A stretch of DNA of 64,000 nucleotides from Pseudomonas oryzae (GCF_900104805.1 NZ_LT629751.1:3928501-3992500), one strand, 5' to 3'. Positions 16,780-26,650 are shown, counted from the first letter of the stretch. Made by a program: numbers and translations. Notes: a model not told the origin generated them from the sequence alone.

Positions 16780-17883
16780 ATGGAATTCATAGAAAAACTC
16801 AGCGGTCTGGCTACCAAGATCCGTCAGCAGGGAACAGCCATCCAGACAGAGGAAGCCACGAAGAACGCCTTCGTGATGCCGTTCATTCACTCTGTTTTGG
16901 GTTATGACGTATTCGATCCAACGGAAGTTATTCCCGAATACGTCTGTGACGTGGGTACCAAGAAGGGGGAGAAGATCGACTACGCCATCCTGAGTGCTGG
17001 CGACGTGCAGATCCTAATTGAGTGCAAGAAAATCGGAGAGCCACTCAGCCTCAATCATGCCGGGCAGCTGTTCCGCTACTTCCACGTCACAAATGCGCGG
17101 ATTGCGATCCTCACGAACGGGCAGGTCTACAAGTTCTTCACTGACCTTGATGCGCCAAACAAGATGGACGAGAAGCCATTCCTAGAATTGGATCTACTCG
17201 ACATAGATGATCATGTTTTGCCTGAGTTGGTGAAGCTCACTAAGACGGCATTCGATGTTGAGTCGATCATCAGTGCGGCAGGCGAGCTCAAGTACGTCAG
17301 CCAAATCAAGAAGATCCTGGCGGCGCAACTCAGTAACCCGGACGACGACTTCATCAAGCTTATCGCCACCCGCGTTTACGACGGTGTGATCACCCAAAAG
17401 GTGCGCGAGCAGTTTGGGGTGCTTACACGCAAAGCGGCCTCTCAGTTCCTCAGTGATCAAGTAAACGACAGGCTCAAGTCGGCAATGAGTGGCACGGCTG
17501 TGGCCGCTTCTGTCTCGGCTACAGCGGGCACGCCTCCTGCAGAGGCTGATGCGAACGACACAGAGCAGGACTCTGCTGCTGATCGGGTGGTGACGACCGA
17601 GGAAGAACTGGAAGGTTTCCACATCGTGAAGGCCATCGTGCGTAGCGTCATTGACGTCAAGCGCATCACCATGCGTGACACGCAGAGCTACTGTGGAGTC
17701 TTGCTTGACGACAACAACCGAAAACCGATCTGCCGGCTTCATTTCAATCGTGGCCAGAAATACATTGGCATTTTTGACCAAGACAAGGCTGAAACACGCC
17801 ATCCGATTGAGGCGGTTGATGACATCTACAGCTTCATCGAACAGCTAACTGAAACCGCAAAAAGGTACGATCAGGCTGTTTGA
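16780..17883 (+). CDS. Orphan nuclease-like protein with type I restriction HsdR N-terminal domain
   Basis: 367 residues. Residues 15-130 look like the HsdR_N_2 nuclease domain: TEEATKNAFVMPFIHSVLGY, then VIPEYVCDVGTKKGEKIDYA and QILIECKKIGE, the D...E-x-K pattern of PD-(D/E)xK enzymes. No helicase motor follows, so this is not a full HsdR. A low-complexity linker (about residues 245-285, Ala/Thr/Glu/Asp-rich) leads to a separate C-terminal domain (EELEGFHIVKAIVRSVIDVK, RDTQSYCGVLLDD). No methylase or specificity gene is adjacent. Codon usage is visibly more AT-tolerant than in its neighbours, suggesting transfer. The ATG at 16780 is set by AAGGA ten bases upstream. A role in defence is plausible but unproven. 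Confidence 0.75.
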   Translation: MEFIEKLSGLATKIRQQGTAIQTEEATKNAFVMPFIHSVLGYDVFDPTEVIPEYVCDVGTKKGEKIDYAILSAGDVQILIECKKIGEPLSLNHAGQLFRYFHVTNARIAILTNGQVYKFFTDLDAPNKMDEKPFLELDLLDIDDHVLPELVKLTKTAFDVESIISAAGELKYVSQIKKILAAQLSNPDDDFIKLIATRVYDGVITQKVREQFGVLTRKAASQFLSDQVNDRLKSAMSGTAVAASVSATAGTPPAEADANDTEQDSAADRVVTTEEELEGFHIVKAIVRSVIDVKRITMRDTQSYCGVLLDDNNRKPICRLHFNRGQKYIGIFDQDKAETRHPIEAVDDIYSFIEQLTETAKRYDQAV

Positions 17884-17896
17884 GCAATAGGGGGAA

Positions 17897-17952
17897 GGCC
17901 CCGGTTTCTCTCGCGGAAAACGGGGCCGGAAAGGGGGGCTGCCCCCCCTTTT
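17897..17952. terminator. Bidirectional terminator pair between the nuclease gene and hutC
   Basis: A GGCCCCG/CGGGGCC hairpin (17897-17927) is followed by AAAGGGGGGC-T-GCCCCCCCTTTT (17930-17952), whose A and T flanks give a U run on both strands. The two converging genes end at 17883 and 17959. Confidence 0.8.
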
Positions 17953-17958
17953 CTTCCG

Positions 17959-18687
17959 CTACCCCCCCAACCCCCGCATCGACGACCGCAACTTGTACCT
18001 ATCCCCCGGATGGATCAGCCGCGCGTAGCTGATCAGGTTCTCCCCCGACCAGGTGCGGCGGATCACCGACAGGCAGGGCGCGGCGGTGTCGATGCCCAGC
18101 GCGGCGGCGGTGGGCCGGTCGACCAGTACCGCCTCGACCACGTGCTCGACGTCGGAGATCGGGCAGGCGGCGACCAGCACCTCGTTGGGGGTATGTTTCG
18201 AGAAGTCGGTGCTCAGGTAGTCGGGCACCCAGCGCGGGTTGACGAAGCGTTCCTCGAGCTGGATCGGCAGTTCGTCCTCGCGGTGCACGAGGATGGTATG
18301 GAACACCGGGCTGCCCAGGCGCACGCCCAGGCGCAGGGCCACTTCGTCGTCGGCGGCGATGGCTTCGCAGCGCAGCACGTCGTTGGAATAGCGGTGGCCG
18401 CGGCCGCGCACCTCGGCGGCGATGTTGAGCACTTCCTGCAGCGAGGATTCGGCTTTGCGGTCGGTGACGAAGGTGCCGAGGCCGGCCTGGCGCACCAGGT
18501 AGCCCTTCTGCACCAGGTCGCGGATCGCCTTGTTGGCGGTCATCCGGCTGACGCCGAAGTCGCGGGCCAGCTGCTCCTCCGGCGGGATCTGGTGGTGCGC
18601 CGGGTAGGCGCCGCTGTCGATCCGCTCGAGCAGGAAGTCCTCGATCTGCTTGTAGCGCGGTGTGCTGGTCACGGCTGATTCCTTCAT
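17959..18687 (-). CDS. hutC: Histidine utilisation repressor, GntR/HutC family
   Basis: 242 residues. N-terminal GntR winged helix (PPEEQLARDFGVSRMTANKA, then IRDLVQKGYLVRQAGLGTFV) and a C-terminal UTRA ligand-binding domain (VFHTILVHREDELPIQLEER onward, ending SYARLIHPGDRYKL). HutC represses hut genes and is released by urocanate in characterised pseudomonads. The ATG at 18687 has no good ribosome site, whereas a GTG five codons in (18672) is preceded by AAGGA at seven bases, so the shorter start may be right. The gene is last in the minus-strand hut series and its target palindromes lie at 25745 and 25972. Confidence 0.88.
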   Translation of the reverse strand: MKESAVTSTPRYKQIEDFLLERIDSGAYPAHHQIPPEEQLARDFGVSRMTANKAIRDLVQKGYLVRQAGLGTFVTDRKAESSLQEVLNIAAEVRGRGHRYSNDVLRCEAIAADDEVALRLGVRLGSPVFHTILVHREDELPIQLEERFVNPRWVPDYLSTDFSKHTPNEVLVAACPISDVEHVVEAVLVDRPTAAALGIDTAAPCLSVIRRTWSGENLISYARLIHPGDRYKLRSSMRGLGG

Positions 18688-18747
18688 GTTCGCGGCTGGC
18701 GGGATGATACCCGGCTCGCCGGGGCAATCGCAGGGGGCCGGAAAGCC

Positions 18748-18804
18748 GTAGGGGCGAATTCATTCGCCTGACGGGGGCGCGTCGGCGAATGAATTCGCCC
18801 CTAC
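18748..18804. repeat. REP-like palindrome, GTAGGGGCGAATTCATTCGCC family
   Basis: Perfect 21-base arms (18748-18768 and 18784-18804) enclose a 15-base GC-rich loop. It lies in the gap between the antiporter gene and hutC. The repeat type, with its GAATTCATTC core, is common in intergenic regions of pseudomonads and relatives. Confidence 0.85.
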
Positions 18805-18840
18805 AGGGTCATGCGTTGACCCGGGCGAGCACGGCGCTCC

Positions 18841-20181
18841 TCACAGCACCATCGCCGCCACCCAGCCGAAGGCCAGCAGCGGCAGGTTGAAGTGCAGGAA
18901 GGTCGGCACCACGGTGTCCCAGATGTGGTCGTGCTGGCCGTCGGCGTTGAGGCCGGCGGTCGGGCCGAGGGTCGAGTCGGAGGCCGGCGAGCCGGCATCG
19001 CCGAGCGCCGCGGCGGTGCCGACCAGCGCGACTATGGCCAGCGGCGAGAAGCCGAAGCCCAGCGCCAGCGGCACGTAGATGGCGGTGATGATCGGCACGG
19101 TGGAGAACGACGAGCCGATGCCCATGGTGATGAACAGTCCGACCAGCAGCATGACCAGCGCGGCCATGGCGCGGTTGTCGCCGATCAGCTGCACCGAGTC
19201 CTCGACCATCTGCGGGATGCCGCCGGTGGCCTTCATCACCGCGGCGAAGCCGGCGGCGGCGATCATGATGAAGCCGACCTGGGCCATCAGGCGCATGCCC
19301 TGGACCACCACGTCGTCCTGCTCGCGCCAGGCGATCACCCCGCTCAGCGAGATCACCGCGAAGCCGACCAGGCCGCCGAAGATCATCGAGTCGGTCCACA
19401 GCTGCACCACCAGCGCCAGCAGCAGGGCCAGGCCGATCATCCCCACCTGGCGGCGGCTCAGGCTGCTGCTGGCCTCCTCACTCGGCTCACCGCTAGCCAC
19501 CACATTCTGGTAGCTGCGCTTGTGCCGGTAGCTGAAGGCGGCGATGGCCAGACCCGCGACCATGCCCAGCGCCGGCAGCAGCATGGCCTGCGGGGCGATG
19601 TCGCGGGTCACGCTGAAGCCCTGGGCGGCGCCGGCCTGGTTGATGTTGGCGATCAGGATGTCGTTGAGGAAGATCGCGCCGAAGCCCACCGGCACCGCCA
19701 TGTACAGGGTGGTGATGGCGAAGGTGATGGCGCAGGCCACCAGACGGCGGTCGAGGTGCATGCGGTTCATCACGTACAGCAGCGGCGGCACCAGCAGCGG
19801 GATGAAGGCGATGTGCACCGGGATCAGCGTCTCGGCCAGGGCGCCGGCGACGATCAGCGCGGCGAGCATGCCCCACTTGATCAGCACCAGGTTGTTGCCG
19901 GCCTGCTCGCCGTGGCCGAGATGGGCGACCACGCGCGCCGACAGGCGCTGGGCGATGCCGGTGCGCGACAGCGCCACGGCGAAGGCGCCGAGGGCGGCGT
20001 AGGCCAGCGCCACCGGGGCGCCGCCGCCGAGGCCGTCACCGAAGGCGGCGACGATCTTGTCCATCGGCATGCCGGCAACCAGGCCGCCGACCACCGCGGC
20101 GATGATCAGGGCGAACACCACGGAGACCCGCAGCATGGCCAGGACGACCATCACCACTACGGCCAGAACGATTGCATTCAT
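18841..20181 (-). CDS. Na+/H+ antiporter family membrane protein (NhaC-like) in the hut cluster
   Basis: 446 residues with about eleven membrane helices. Duplicated family segments are visible, including GIGSSFSTVPIITAIYVPLA and GTAAALGDAGSPASDSTLGP near the C-terminus, as in NhaC/YuiF-type transporters. It lies between hutH and hutC in the same direction, so it probably moves histidine, urocanate or a counter-ion for the pathway. The ATG at 20181 is preferred over an in-frame GTG four codons upstream, because GAGTGG lies about ten bases before it. No classic HutT amino acid permease is present in the cluster, so it may fill that role; this is inference. Confidence 0.75.
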   Translation of the reverse strand: MNAIVLAVVVMVVLAMLRVSVVFALIIAAVVGGLVAGMPMDKIVAAFGDGLGGGAPVALAYAALGAFAVALSRTGIAQRLSARVVAHLGHGEQAGNNLVLIKWGMLAALIVAGALAETLIPVHIAFIPLLVPPLLYVMNRMHLDRRLVACAITFAITTLYMAVPVGFGAIFLNDILIANINQAGAAQGFSVTRDIAPQAMLLPALGMVAGLAIAAFSYRHKRSYQNVVASGEPSEEASSSLSRRQVGMIGLALLLALVVQLWTDSMIFGGLVGFAVISLSGVIAWREQDDVVVQGMRLMAQVGFIMIAAAGFAAVMKATGGIPQMVEDSVQLIGDNRAMAALVMLLVGLFITMGIGSSFSTVPIITAIYVPLALGFGFSPLAIVALVGTAAALGDAGSPASDSTLGPTAGLNADGQHDHIWDTVVPTFLHFNLPLLAFGWVAAMVL

Positions 20182-20239
20182 TGGGTTTTCCACTCGCTAG
20201 TTGTTGTTGTCGGGGAAAAACAAGCACGAGCGGCCCCAG

Positions 20240-20262
20240 GGCCGGGGCGCAGGGCCCCGGCC
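20240..20262 (-). other. Intercistronic hairpin between hutH and the antiporter gene
   Basis: GGCCGGGGC (20240-20248) pairs perfectly with GCCCCGGCC (20254-20262) around a 5-base loop. No U run follows closely, so it looks more like an mRNA stabilising or processing structure than a terminator. Confidence 0.45.
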
Positions 20263-20281
20263 ACGGGTACGCAGGTGGCGG

Positions 20282-21820
20282 TCAGCCCAGGGAGGGCAGC
20301 AACCCGGCCGGCATCAGCGCGTTGAGGCCGCGCGCGGCGAGCAGCGCGCTGGCCGCCTCGATGTCCGGGGCGAAGAAGCGGTCTTCCTGGTAGTAGGGGA
20401 CCCGGTCGCGCAGCAGGCTGCGCGCCTGTTCCAGCTTCGCCGAGGTCTTCAGGCCGGTGCGGAAGTCGAGGCCCTGGCAGGCGCCCAGCCATTCGATGGC
20501 GAGGATGCCGCGCACGTTGTCGGCCATGCTCCACAGGCGCTTGCCGGCGTTCGGCGCCATGGACACGTGGTCCTCCTGGTTGGCCGAGGTGGGCAGGCTG
20601 TCGACGCTGTGCGGATGGGCGAGGGCCTTGTTGTCGCTGGCCAGCGCGGCGGCGGTGACCTGGGCGATCATGAAGCCGGAGTTGACCCCACCATTGGCGA
20701 CCAGGAACGGCGGCAGCTGCGACATGTGCATGTCCATCATCAGCGAGATGCGCCGCTCGGACAGCGAGCCGATCTCGGCGATGGCCAGCGCCAGGTTGTC
20801 GGCGGCCATGGCCACCGGCTCGGCGTGGAAGTTGCCGCCGGAGATCACGTCGCCTTCGGCGGCGAACACCAGCGGGTTGTCCGACACGGCGTTGGCTTCG
20901 ATCTGCAGCACCTCGGCGGCCTGGCGCAGCTGGGTCAGGCAGGCGCCCATCACCTGCGGCTGGCAGCGCAGCGAGTAGGGGTCCTGGACCTTGTCGCACT
21001 TCTCGTGGGAGCGGGCGATCTCGCTGCTGGCGCCGAGCAGCTCGCGGTAGGCGCTGGCCACGTCGATCTGCCCGCGCTGGCCGCGGGCGGCGTGGATGCG
21101 CGCATCGAACGGGGCGCGCGAGCCGAGCATGGCCTCGACGCTGAGGCCGCCGCACACGGTGGCGGCGGCGAACAGGTCCTCGCCCTCGAACAGGCCGCGC
21201 AGGGCGTAGGCGGTGGAGGCCTGGGTGCCGTTGAGCAGGGCCAGGCCCTCCTTGGCGGCCAGGGTCAAGGGCTCGAGGCCGGCTACCGCCAGCGCTTCGC
21301 GGCCGTCGATCCACTGGCCCTGGTAGCGCGCGCGGCTCTCGCCGAGCAGCACCAGCGACATGTGCGCCAGCGGGGCGAGGTCGCCGGAAGCGCCCACCGA
21401 GCCCTTCAGCGGGATGTGCGGGTAGACCTCGGCGTTGATCAGGGCGACCAGCGCGTCGATCACCTTGCGGCGGATGCCGGAGAAGCCGCGCGCCAGGCTG
21501 TTGACCTTGAGCAGCATGATCAGGCGCACCATGGCGTCGTCCAGCGGCTCGCCGACGCCGGCGGCGTGCGACAGCACCAGCGAGCGCTGCAGCTTCTCCA
21601 GGTCGGCCGGGGCGATGCGGGTCGAGGCCAGCAGGCCGAAGCCGGTGTTGATGCCGTAGGCGGTGCGGCCCTCGGCGATGATGCTCTCGACGCAGGCCAC
21701 GCTGGCGTCGATGGCGGCGTGGCAGCTGTGGTCGAGGGTCACGCGCAGCGGCTCTTGGTAGGCGGCGCGCAGCTGGGCCAGGGTCAGCTGGCCGGGGACG
21801 AGATGCAGAGTGGTGGTCAT
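20282..21820 (-). CDS. hutH: Histidine ammonia-lyase (histidase)
   Basis: 512 residues, the normal length. The MIO cofactor is formed from Ala-Ser-Gly in [15 protein letters not shown] at about residue 142, and the substrate-side motifs [11 protein letters not shown] (about residue 54) and the late [17 protein letters not shown] are intact. The enzyme removes ammonia from L-histidine to give trans-urocanate, step one of the pathway. It follows hutU by three bases with a ribosome site (GGAG) before the ATG, so it is co-transcribed with hutI-hutG-hutU. Confidence 0.96.
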   Translation of the reverse strand: MTTTLHLVPGQLTLAQLRAAYQEPLRVTLDHSCHAAIDASVACVESIIAEGRTAYGINTGFGLLASTRIAPADLEKLQRSLVLSHAAGVGEPLDDAMVRLIMLLKVNSLARGFSGIRRKVIDALVALINAEVYPHIPLKGSVGASGDLAPLAHMSLVLLGESRARYQGQWIDGREALAVAGLEPLTLAAKEGLALLNGTQASTAYALRGLFEGEDLFAAATVCGGLSVEAMLGSRAPFDARIHAARGQRGQIDVASAYRELLGASSEIARSHEKCDKVQDPYSLRCQPQVMGACLTQLRQAAEVLQIEANAVSDNPLVFAAEGDVISGGNFHAEPVAMAADNLALAIAEIGSLSERRISLMMDMHMSQLPPFLVANGGVNSGFMIAQVTAAALASDNKALAHPHSVDSLPTSANQEDHVSMAPNAGKRLWSMADNVRGILAIEWLGACQGLDFRTGLKTSAKLEQARSLLRDRVPYYQEDRFFAPDIEAASALLAARGLNALMPAGLLPSLG

Positions 21821-21823
21821 GGG

Positions 21824-23515
21824 TCAGGCTCCCTTCACCGGATTGATCATCGGCAGGTCGAGACCCTGCTCTTGGGCGCAGTCGATGGCGATCTGGTAGC
21901 CGGCGTCGGCGTGGCGCATCACCCCGGTGCCCGGGTCGTTGCGCAGTACGCGGCCGAGGCGGGCGTGGGCGTCCGGGGTGCCGTCGGCGACGATCACCAC
22001 CCCGGAGTGTTGCGAATAACCCATGCCCACGCCACCGCCGTGGTGCAGCGACACCCAGGTGGCGCCGCCGGCGGTATTCAGCAGGGCGTTGAGCAGCGGC
22101 CAGTCGGACACCGCGTCGGAGCCGTCGAGCATGGCCTCGGTCTCGCGGTTGGGGCTGGCCACCGAACCGGAATCCAGGTGGTCGCGACCGATGACGATCG
22201 GCGCCTTCAGCTCGCCGTTGGCGACCATCTCGTTGAACGCCTGGGCCAGACGCGCGCGGTCCTTCAGGCCGACCCAGCAGATGCGTGCCGGCAGGCCCTG
22301 GAAGCTGATGCGCTCGCGGGCCATGTCCAGCCAGCGGTGCAGGTGCGGGTTGTCCGGGATCAGTTCCTTGACCTTGGCGTCGGTCTTGTAAATGTCCTCC
22401 GGATCGCCGGACAGCGCCACCCAGCGGAACGGGCCGATGCCCTGGCAGAACAGCGGACGGATGTAGGCCGGAACGAAGCCGGGGAAGTCGAAGGCGTTGG
22501 CCACGCCTTCTTCCAGGGCCATCTGGCGGATGTTGTTGCCGTAGTCGAAGGTCGGCACGCCCATCTTCTGGAAGTCGAGCATGGCCTGCACGTGCACGGC
22601 CATCGAGCGCTTGGCGGCCTTGGCCACCGCTTCCGGCTCGACCTTGCCGCGCTCGACGTACTCGTCCCAGCTCATGCCCAGCGGCAGGTAGCCGTGCAGC
22701 GGGTCGTGGGCGCTGGTCTGGTCGGTGACCATGTCCGGGCGCACGCCGCGACGCACCAGTTCCGGGAGGATCTCGGCGGCGTTGCCGCACAGGGCGATGG
22801 ACACCGCCTTGCCCTGGCTGGTGTAGCGGTCGATGCGCGCCAGGGCGTCGTCGAGGTCAGTGGCCTGCTCGTCGACGTAGCGGGTGCGCAGGCGGAAGTC
22901 GATGCGCGACTGCTGGCATTCGATGTTCAGCGAGCAGGCGCCGGCCAGGCTGGCGGCCAGCGGCTGGGCGCCACCCATGCCGCCGAGGCCGGCGGTGAGC
23001 ACCCAGCGGCCGGTCAGGTCGCCGTTGTAGTGCTGGCGGCCGGCCTCGACGAAGGTCTCGTAGGTGCCCTGGACGATGCCCTGGCTGCCGATGTAGATCC
23101 AGCTGCCGGCGGTCATCTGGCCGTACATGGCCAGGCCCTTGCGGTCCAGCTCGTTGAAGTGCTCCCAGGTGGCCCAGTGCGGCACCAGGTTGGAGTTGGC
23201 CAGCAGCACGCGCGGGGCGTCCTTGTGGGTCTCGAACACGCCGACCGGCTTGCCGGACTGGATCAGCAGGGTCTGGTTGTCTTCCAGGCGCTCGAGCACC
23301 TCGACGATCTTGTCGTAGCACTGCCAGTTGCGGGCGGCGCGGCCGATACCGCCGTAGACCACCAGATCCTCGGGTTTTTCCGCCACGTCCGGGTGCAGGT
23401 TGTTCATCAGCATGCGCAGCGGCGCTTCGGTCAGCCAGCTCTTGCAGCGCAGGGTGGTGCCGGTCGGGGCGGCAATCTTGCGGCTCGGGTCGTGGCGCGG
23501 ATCGATGGTGCTCAT
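21824..23515 (-). CDS. hutU: Urocanate hydratase (urocanase)
   Basis: 563 residues, the normal length. The NAD+-binding glycine loop is [14 protein letters not shown] (about residue 178), and the family-typical [20 protein letters not shown] lies near residue 450. It hydrates urocanate to imidazolone propionate with a tightly bound NAD+ as electrophile. It sits between hutG and hutH; the 46-base gap to hutG is short enough for a single transcript. Confidence 0.96.
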   Translation of the reverse strand: MSTIDPRHDPSRKIAAPTGTTLRCKSWLTEAPLRMLMNNLHPDVAEKPEDLVVYGGIGRAARNWQCYDKIVEVLERLEDNQTLLIQSGKPVGVFETHKDAPRVLLANSNLVPHWATWEHFNELDRKGLAMYGQMTAGSWIYIGSQGIVQGTYETFVEAGRQHYNGDLTGRWVLTAGLGGMGGAQPLAASLAGACSLNIECQQSRIDFRLRTRYVDEQATDLDDALARIDRYTSQGKAVSIALCGNAAEILPELVRRGVRPDMVTDQTSAHDPLHGYLPLGMSWDEYVERGKVEPEAVAKAAKRSMAVHVQAMLDFQKMGVPTFDYGNNIRQMALEEGVANAFDFPGFVPAYIRPLFCQGIGPFRWVALSGDPEDIYKTDAKVKELIPDNPHLHRWLDMARERISFQGLPARICWVGLKDRARLAQAFNEMVANGELKAPIVIGRDHLDSGSVASPNRETEAMLDGSDAVSDWPLLNALLNTAGGATWVSLHHGGGVGMGYSQHSGVVIVADGTPDAHARLGRVLRNDPGTGVMRHADAGYQIAIDCAQEQGLDLPMINPVKGA

Positions 23516-23561
23516 CGGGGTACCTCTGTCGATTGTTGTTGTCGTGGCGTGTGGGTTGGGT

Positions 23562-24509
23562 TCAGCCGTGCAGGGACAGCTTGTGGATCAGGCGCGCCGC
23601 CACCCGGGCGGTGCGGTGGTCGATGTCGTGTTCGGGGTTCAGTTCGGCCAGCTCGGCGAGCAGCAGCTTGCCGCTGGCGGCGAGGCGCTCGATCAGCGGC
23701 TCGAGCAGGGCGAGCGGCACGCCGTGGGCGGCCGGTGCGCTGACGCCGGGGCCTTCCCAGGCCGGCAGCACGTCGAGGTCGATGGTCAGGTAGACGGCGT
23801 CGCACTCGGCGATGAAGGCGTCCAGCTCGGCGCCGATGCTGGCCAGGGTGCTCTCGCGGATCTCGAAGTCCTCGCGCACCAGCACGCCCAGCTCGCTGGC
23901 GCGCTGGAACAGCGCGCGGGTGTTGGCGGCGCGGCTGACGCCGAGGCAGGCGTAGCGGAACGGCCAGCCGCGCGCGGCGCAGGCCTCGGCGATCTGCGCG
24001 AAGGGCGTGCCGGAGGAGTGCACATGGGCCGGGTCGCGCAGGTCGAAGTGGGCGTCGAAGTTGACGATGGCCAGACGCGGCGCGCGGCCCAGCCGGTTGG
24101 CCAGGTGCGCGGCGACGCCCTGCCAGCTGCCGTAGGCCACCTCGTGGCCGCCGCCGAGGACCACCGGCAGGTGGCCGGCGCCGAGCAGCTCGCCGACGCT
24201 GGCGCCGAGGCGCTGCTGGGCGCCGTCGAGGTCACCGTCGGCGCAGCAGATGTCGCCGGCGTCATAGGTCGGGCCGCGGCGGTGCCAGGCCAGGTTGGCG
24301 AGCATCTTGCGGATCGCTGCCGGGGCGCTCGCGGCGCCGACACGGCCCTGGTTGCGGCGTACGCCCTCGTCGCAGGCGAAGCCGAGCAGGGCCAGGCCCG
24401 GCTGCTGGCTCTCGCACAGCGGCTGGATGCGCTGGTGCCAGCGCGGGCTGTCGGCCTCGGGGTCGACGCGGCCGCTCCAGGCGTCCATGTTCAGGCGATC
24501 AACGTTCAT
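23562..24509 (-). CDS. hutG: Formimidoylglutamase, arginase/ureohydrolase fold
   Basis: 315 residues. Manganese ligands are visible as [10 protein letters not shown] (about residue 127), NFDAHFDLR (about residue 155) and [10 protein letters not shown] (about residue 245), with the [17 protein letters not shown] segment of HutG near residue 53. It hydrolyses N-formimidoyl-L-glutamate to glutamate and formamide. This differs from the N-formylglutamate deformylase that is also called HutG in many pseudomonads. GGAG lies nine bases before the ATG at 24509; a second ATG five codons upstream lacks a ribosome site. The gene overlaps hutI by 11 bases. Confidence 0.9.
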   Translation of the reverse strand: MNVDRLNMDAWSGRVDPEADSPRWHQRIQPLCESQQPGLALLGFACDEGVRRNQGRVGAASAPAAIRKMLANLAWHRRGPTYDAGDICCADGDLDGAQQRLGASVGELLGAGHLPVVLGGGHEVAYGSWQGVAAHLANRLGRAPRLAIVNFDAHFDLRDPAHVHSSGTPFAQIAEACAARGWPFRYACLGVSRAANTRALFQRASELGVLVREDFEIRESTLASIGAELDAFIAECDAVYLTIDLDVLPAWEGPGVSAPAAHGVPLALLEPLIERLAASGKLLLAELAELNPEHDIDHRTARVAARLIHKLSLHG

Positions 24510-25716
24510 TCGTAACGACTCCATTGAAGATGCGCTGGCGCAGACGCCCGGCCTGCACCGCGTAGGCCAGCTCGGCGGCGCGCGCGACGTCCCACAGGCA
24601 CAGGTCGGCGGGCAGCCCCTCGGCGATGCGGCCGAGCTGCGGCTGGCCGAGGGCGCGCGCGCCCTGGGCGGTCATGCCGGCCAGCGCCTCGCGCGGGGTC
24701 AGGCGGAACAGGCTGCAGGCCAGGTTGAGCAGCAGGGTGGGCAGGAACAGCGGCGAGGTGCCGGGGTTGGCGTCGCTGGCCACCGCCATCGGCACGCCGT
24801 AGCGGCGCAGCAGCTCGATCGGCGGGCGCTGGGTTTCGCCGAGCACCAGGAAGGCGCCGGGCAGCAGGGTGGCGACGGTGCCGGCTGCGGCCATGGCGGC
24901 GACGCCGGCCTCGTCGAGGTATTCGATATGGTCGGCCGAAAGCCCTTTGTGGCTGGCCACCAGCGCGCTGGCGCCCTGGTTGGAGAGCTGTTCGGCATGG
25001 GCCTTGACCGGCAGGCCGTGGCGTTCGGCGGCGGCGAATACCCGCTCGCACTGTTCCGGGCTGAAGGCGATGTTCTCGCAGAACACGTCCACCGCATCGG
25101 CCAGCCCCTCGGCGGCAGCCGCCGGGATCATTTCCTCGCAGACCAGCTCGATGTAGGCGTCGGCGCGGCCGGCGTATTCGGTCGGCAGGGCGTGGGCGCC
25201 GAGCAGGGTGGTCAGCACCCGCACCGGCAGCTCTTCGCCGAGGCGGCGGGCGACGCGCAGCAGCTTCAGTTCGCCTTCGACCGACAGGCCGTAGCCGGAC
25301 TTGATCTCCACCGTGGTCACGCCGTCGGCGAGCAGCGCCTCGAGGCGCGGGCGGGCCAGGGCGAACAGCTCGTCCTCGCAGGCGGCACGGGTGGCGCGCA
25401 CGGTGCCGAGGATGCCGCCGCCGGCGCGGGCGATCTCGGCGTAGCTGACCCCTTCCAGGCGCTGCTCGAACTCGCCGGCGCGATTGCCGGCATACACCAG
25501 GTGGGTGTGGCAGTCGACCAGCCCGGGAGTCAGCAGCCCGCCGCGGCCGGCGAGGGTGGCGCCGGCAACACGCGCCTCGTCCAGCTCGGACATCGGGCAG
25601 AGCAGGGCTATGCGGCCGTCCTCGACCAGCACGGCCATCGGCTCGGCGAGTTCCTGCAGGCCGTCGAAGACGCTGACGTCGCGCCACAGCAGGCGGGGGG
25701 TGGAGGTTGCGGACAT
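24499..25716 (-). CDS. hutI: Imidazolonepropionase
   Basis: 405 residues, the usual size. A metal-dependent amidohydrolase with [18 protein letters not shown] (about residue 68), [13 protein letters not shown] (about residue 240) and [10 protein letters not shown] (about residue 315). It opens the imidazolone ring to give formimidoylglutamate. The ATG at 25716 is where family similarity begins. It is the first gene of the minus-strand hut operon, with a HutC operator 29 bases upstream. Confidence 0.94.
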   Translation of the reverse strand: MSATSTPRLLWRDVSVFDGLQELAEPMAVLVEDGRIALLCPMSELDEARVAGATLAGRGGLLTPGLVDCHTHLVYAGNRAGEFEQRLEGVSYAEIARAGGGILGTVRATRAACEDELFALARPRLEALLADGVTTVEIKSGYGLSVEGELKLLRVARRLGEELPVRVLTTLLGAHALPTEYAGRADAYIELVCEEMIPAAAAEGLADAVDVFCENIAFSPEQCERVFAAAERHGLPVKAHAEQLSNQGASALVASHKGLSADHIEYLDEAGVAAMAAAGTVATLLPGAFLVLGETQRPPIELLRRYGVPMAVASDANPGTSPLFLPTLLLNLACSLFRLTPREALAGMTAQGARALGQPQLGRIAEGLPADLCLWDVARAAELAYAVQAGRLRQRIFNGVVTNER

Positions 25717-25744
25717 GGACTCGATGACCTTCGGCTGGTGTTGT

Positions 25745-25756
25745 TTGTATATACAA
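25745..25756. promoter_or_regulatory. HutC operator in front of hutI
   Basis: TTGTATATACAA is a perfect palindrome containing TGTA-N2-TACA, the sequence known for HutC in Pseudomonas fluorescens. It lies in the leader or promoter of hutI-hutG-hutU-hutH. It and its partner at 25972 are the only two copies seen in the window. The 313-base gap 25717-26029 holds no gene. Confidence 0.82.
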
Positions 25757-25971
25757 TATGGGGCGGTACGCAGGTCGTCAACAGCCGCCAGTGCCGTTGG
25801 TCCGGCAGATTCCCAGCACATGCCGCGGTGGCTACCGGGCGTGCCGCTGGAAGGCTGATGAATCAGAGGGTCTTGGCACGGAGTCGTCGGGCGGCGCAGT
25901 AGATCTGGCAGCCGTGGAAGCGGTCGGCAGGGCGGCGATCTGGAATGTCGGTGGTTGCGCAGCAGTAGTTT

Positions 25972-25983
25972 ATGTATATACAT
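25972..25983. promoter_or_regulatory. HutC operator in front of hutD
   Basis: ATGTATATACAT is a perfect palindrome with the same TGTATATACA core, 47 bases before the hutD start. With the site 227 bases away in front of hutI it gives each divergent unit its own operator, and a DNA loop between them is possible. Confidence 0.82.
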
Positions 25984-26029
25984 TTGCCGCGCGCCGATAG
26001 GGCCTGCCCGTACAGAGGAGCACTGCAGT

Positions 26030-26650
26030 ATGCGCAAGATCAGCCTGGCCGCCGCGCCGTGCCGTCCGTGGAAGAACGGCGGCGGTGAAACCCGCGAGCT
26101 GGCCGTGGCGCCGCCCGGTAGCGGCCTCGACGATTTCGACTGGCGCATCAGCTGTGCGCAGGTGGCCAGCGGCGGGCCGTTCTCGGCCTTTCCCGGCGTC
26201 GACCGCAGCCTGGCGGTGCTGGAGGGCGGCGGCCTGCGCCTGGACTTCAGCGGCAGCGAGGCGCTGACCCTGCAGGTGGATTGCGCGCCGCTACAGTTCG
26301 CCGGCGAGCAGCCAGTCACGGCCGCGCTGCTCGACGGCCCGGTCGGCGACTTCAACGTGATGACCCGCCGTGCGCGCTGGCGCCACCGCCTGCAGGTGCT
26401 GACGCTGCACGGCCGTCAGGCTCGGCGCCGTGATGCCGAGCTGGAGCTGCTGTACTGCGCGGCCGGACGCCTCGACGGCTGGCTGGCCGACGCCCGGCCG
26501 TTCGCCCTGGCCGCCGGCGAGGGCCTGTTGTTCGATGCGGGCGCAGCAGCGAGCGCAGCTGCAGATCCGCTGACCGACGCTGGCGGGCTGCTGCTGCTCG
26601 AGGCCACGGCATCGGCCCGCCTGCTGCGGGTGCAGCTGTGGCGCCGCTGA
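26030..26650 (+). CDS. hutD: HutD/Ves-family protein
   Basis: 206 residues, a bicupin-like fold with the family signature [14 protein letters not shown] near residue 13 and [20 protein letters not shown] near residue 43. HutD is widely linked to hut genes; in P. fluorescens it is thought to limit hut expression rather than catalyse a step. The ATG at 26030 has AGGAG ten bases upstream. It is divergent from hutI under a HutC operator. The following gene (DUF6482) has its own promoter, so hutD is likely monocistronic. Confidence 0.88.
   Translation: MRKISLAAAPCRPWKNGGGETRELAVAPPGSGLDDFDWRISCAQVASGGPFSAFPGVDRSLAVLEGGGLRLDFSGSEALTLQVDCAPLQFAGEQPVTAALLDGPVGDFNVMTRRARWRHRLQVLTLHGRQARRRDAELELLYCAAGRLDGWLADARPFALAAGEGLLFDAGAAASAAADPLTDAGGLLLLEATASARLLRVQLWRR

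Noticed and set aside
16315-17952. Defence island or prophage around the orphan nuclease
   Set aside because: Only one gene of this type is present; there is no integrase, tRNA attachment site, methylase or phage gene, and core metabolic genes flank it on both sides.
20201-23743. Open frames of more than 1000 codons antisense to the hut genes
   Set aside because: High-GC codon bias opens antisense frames. The strand opposite carries hutH and hutU with complete catalytic motifs, and the antisense product is low-complexity and matches no family.
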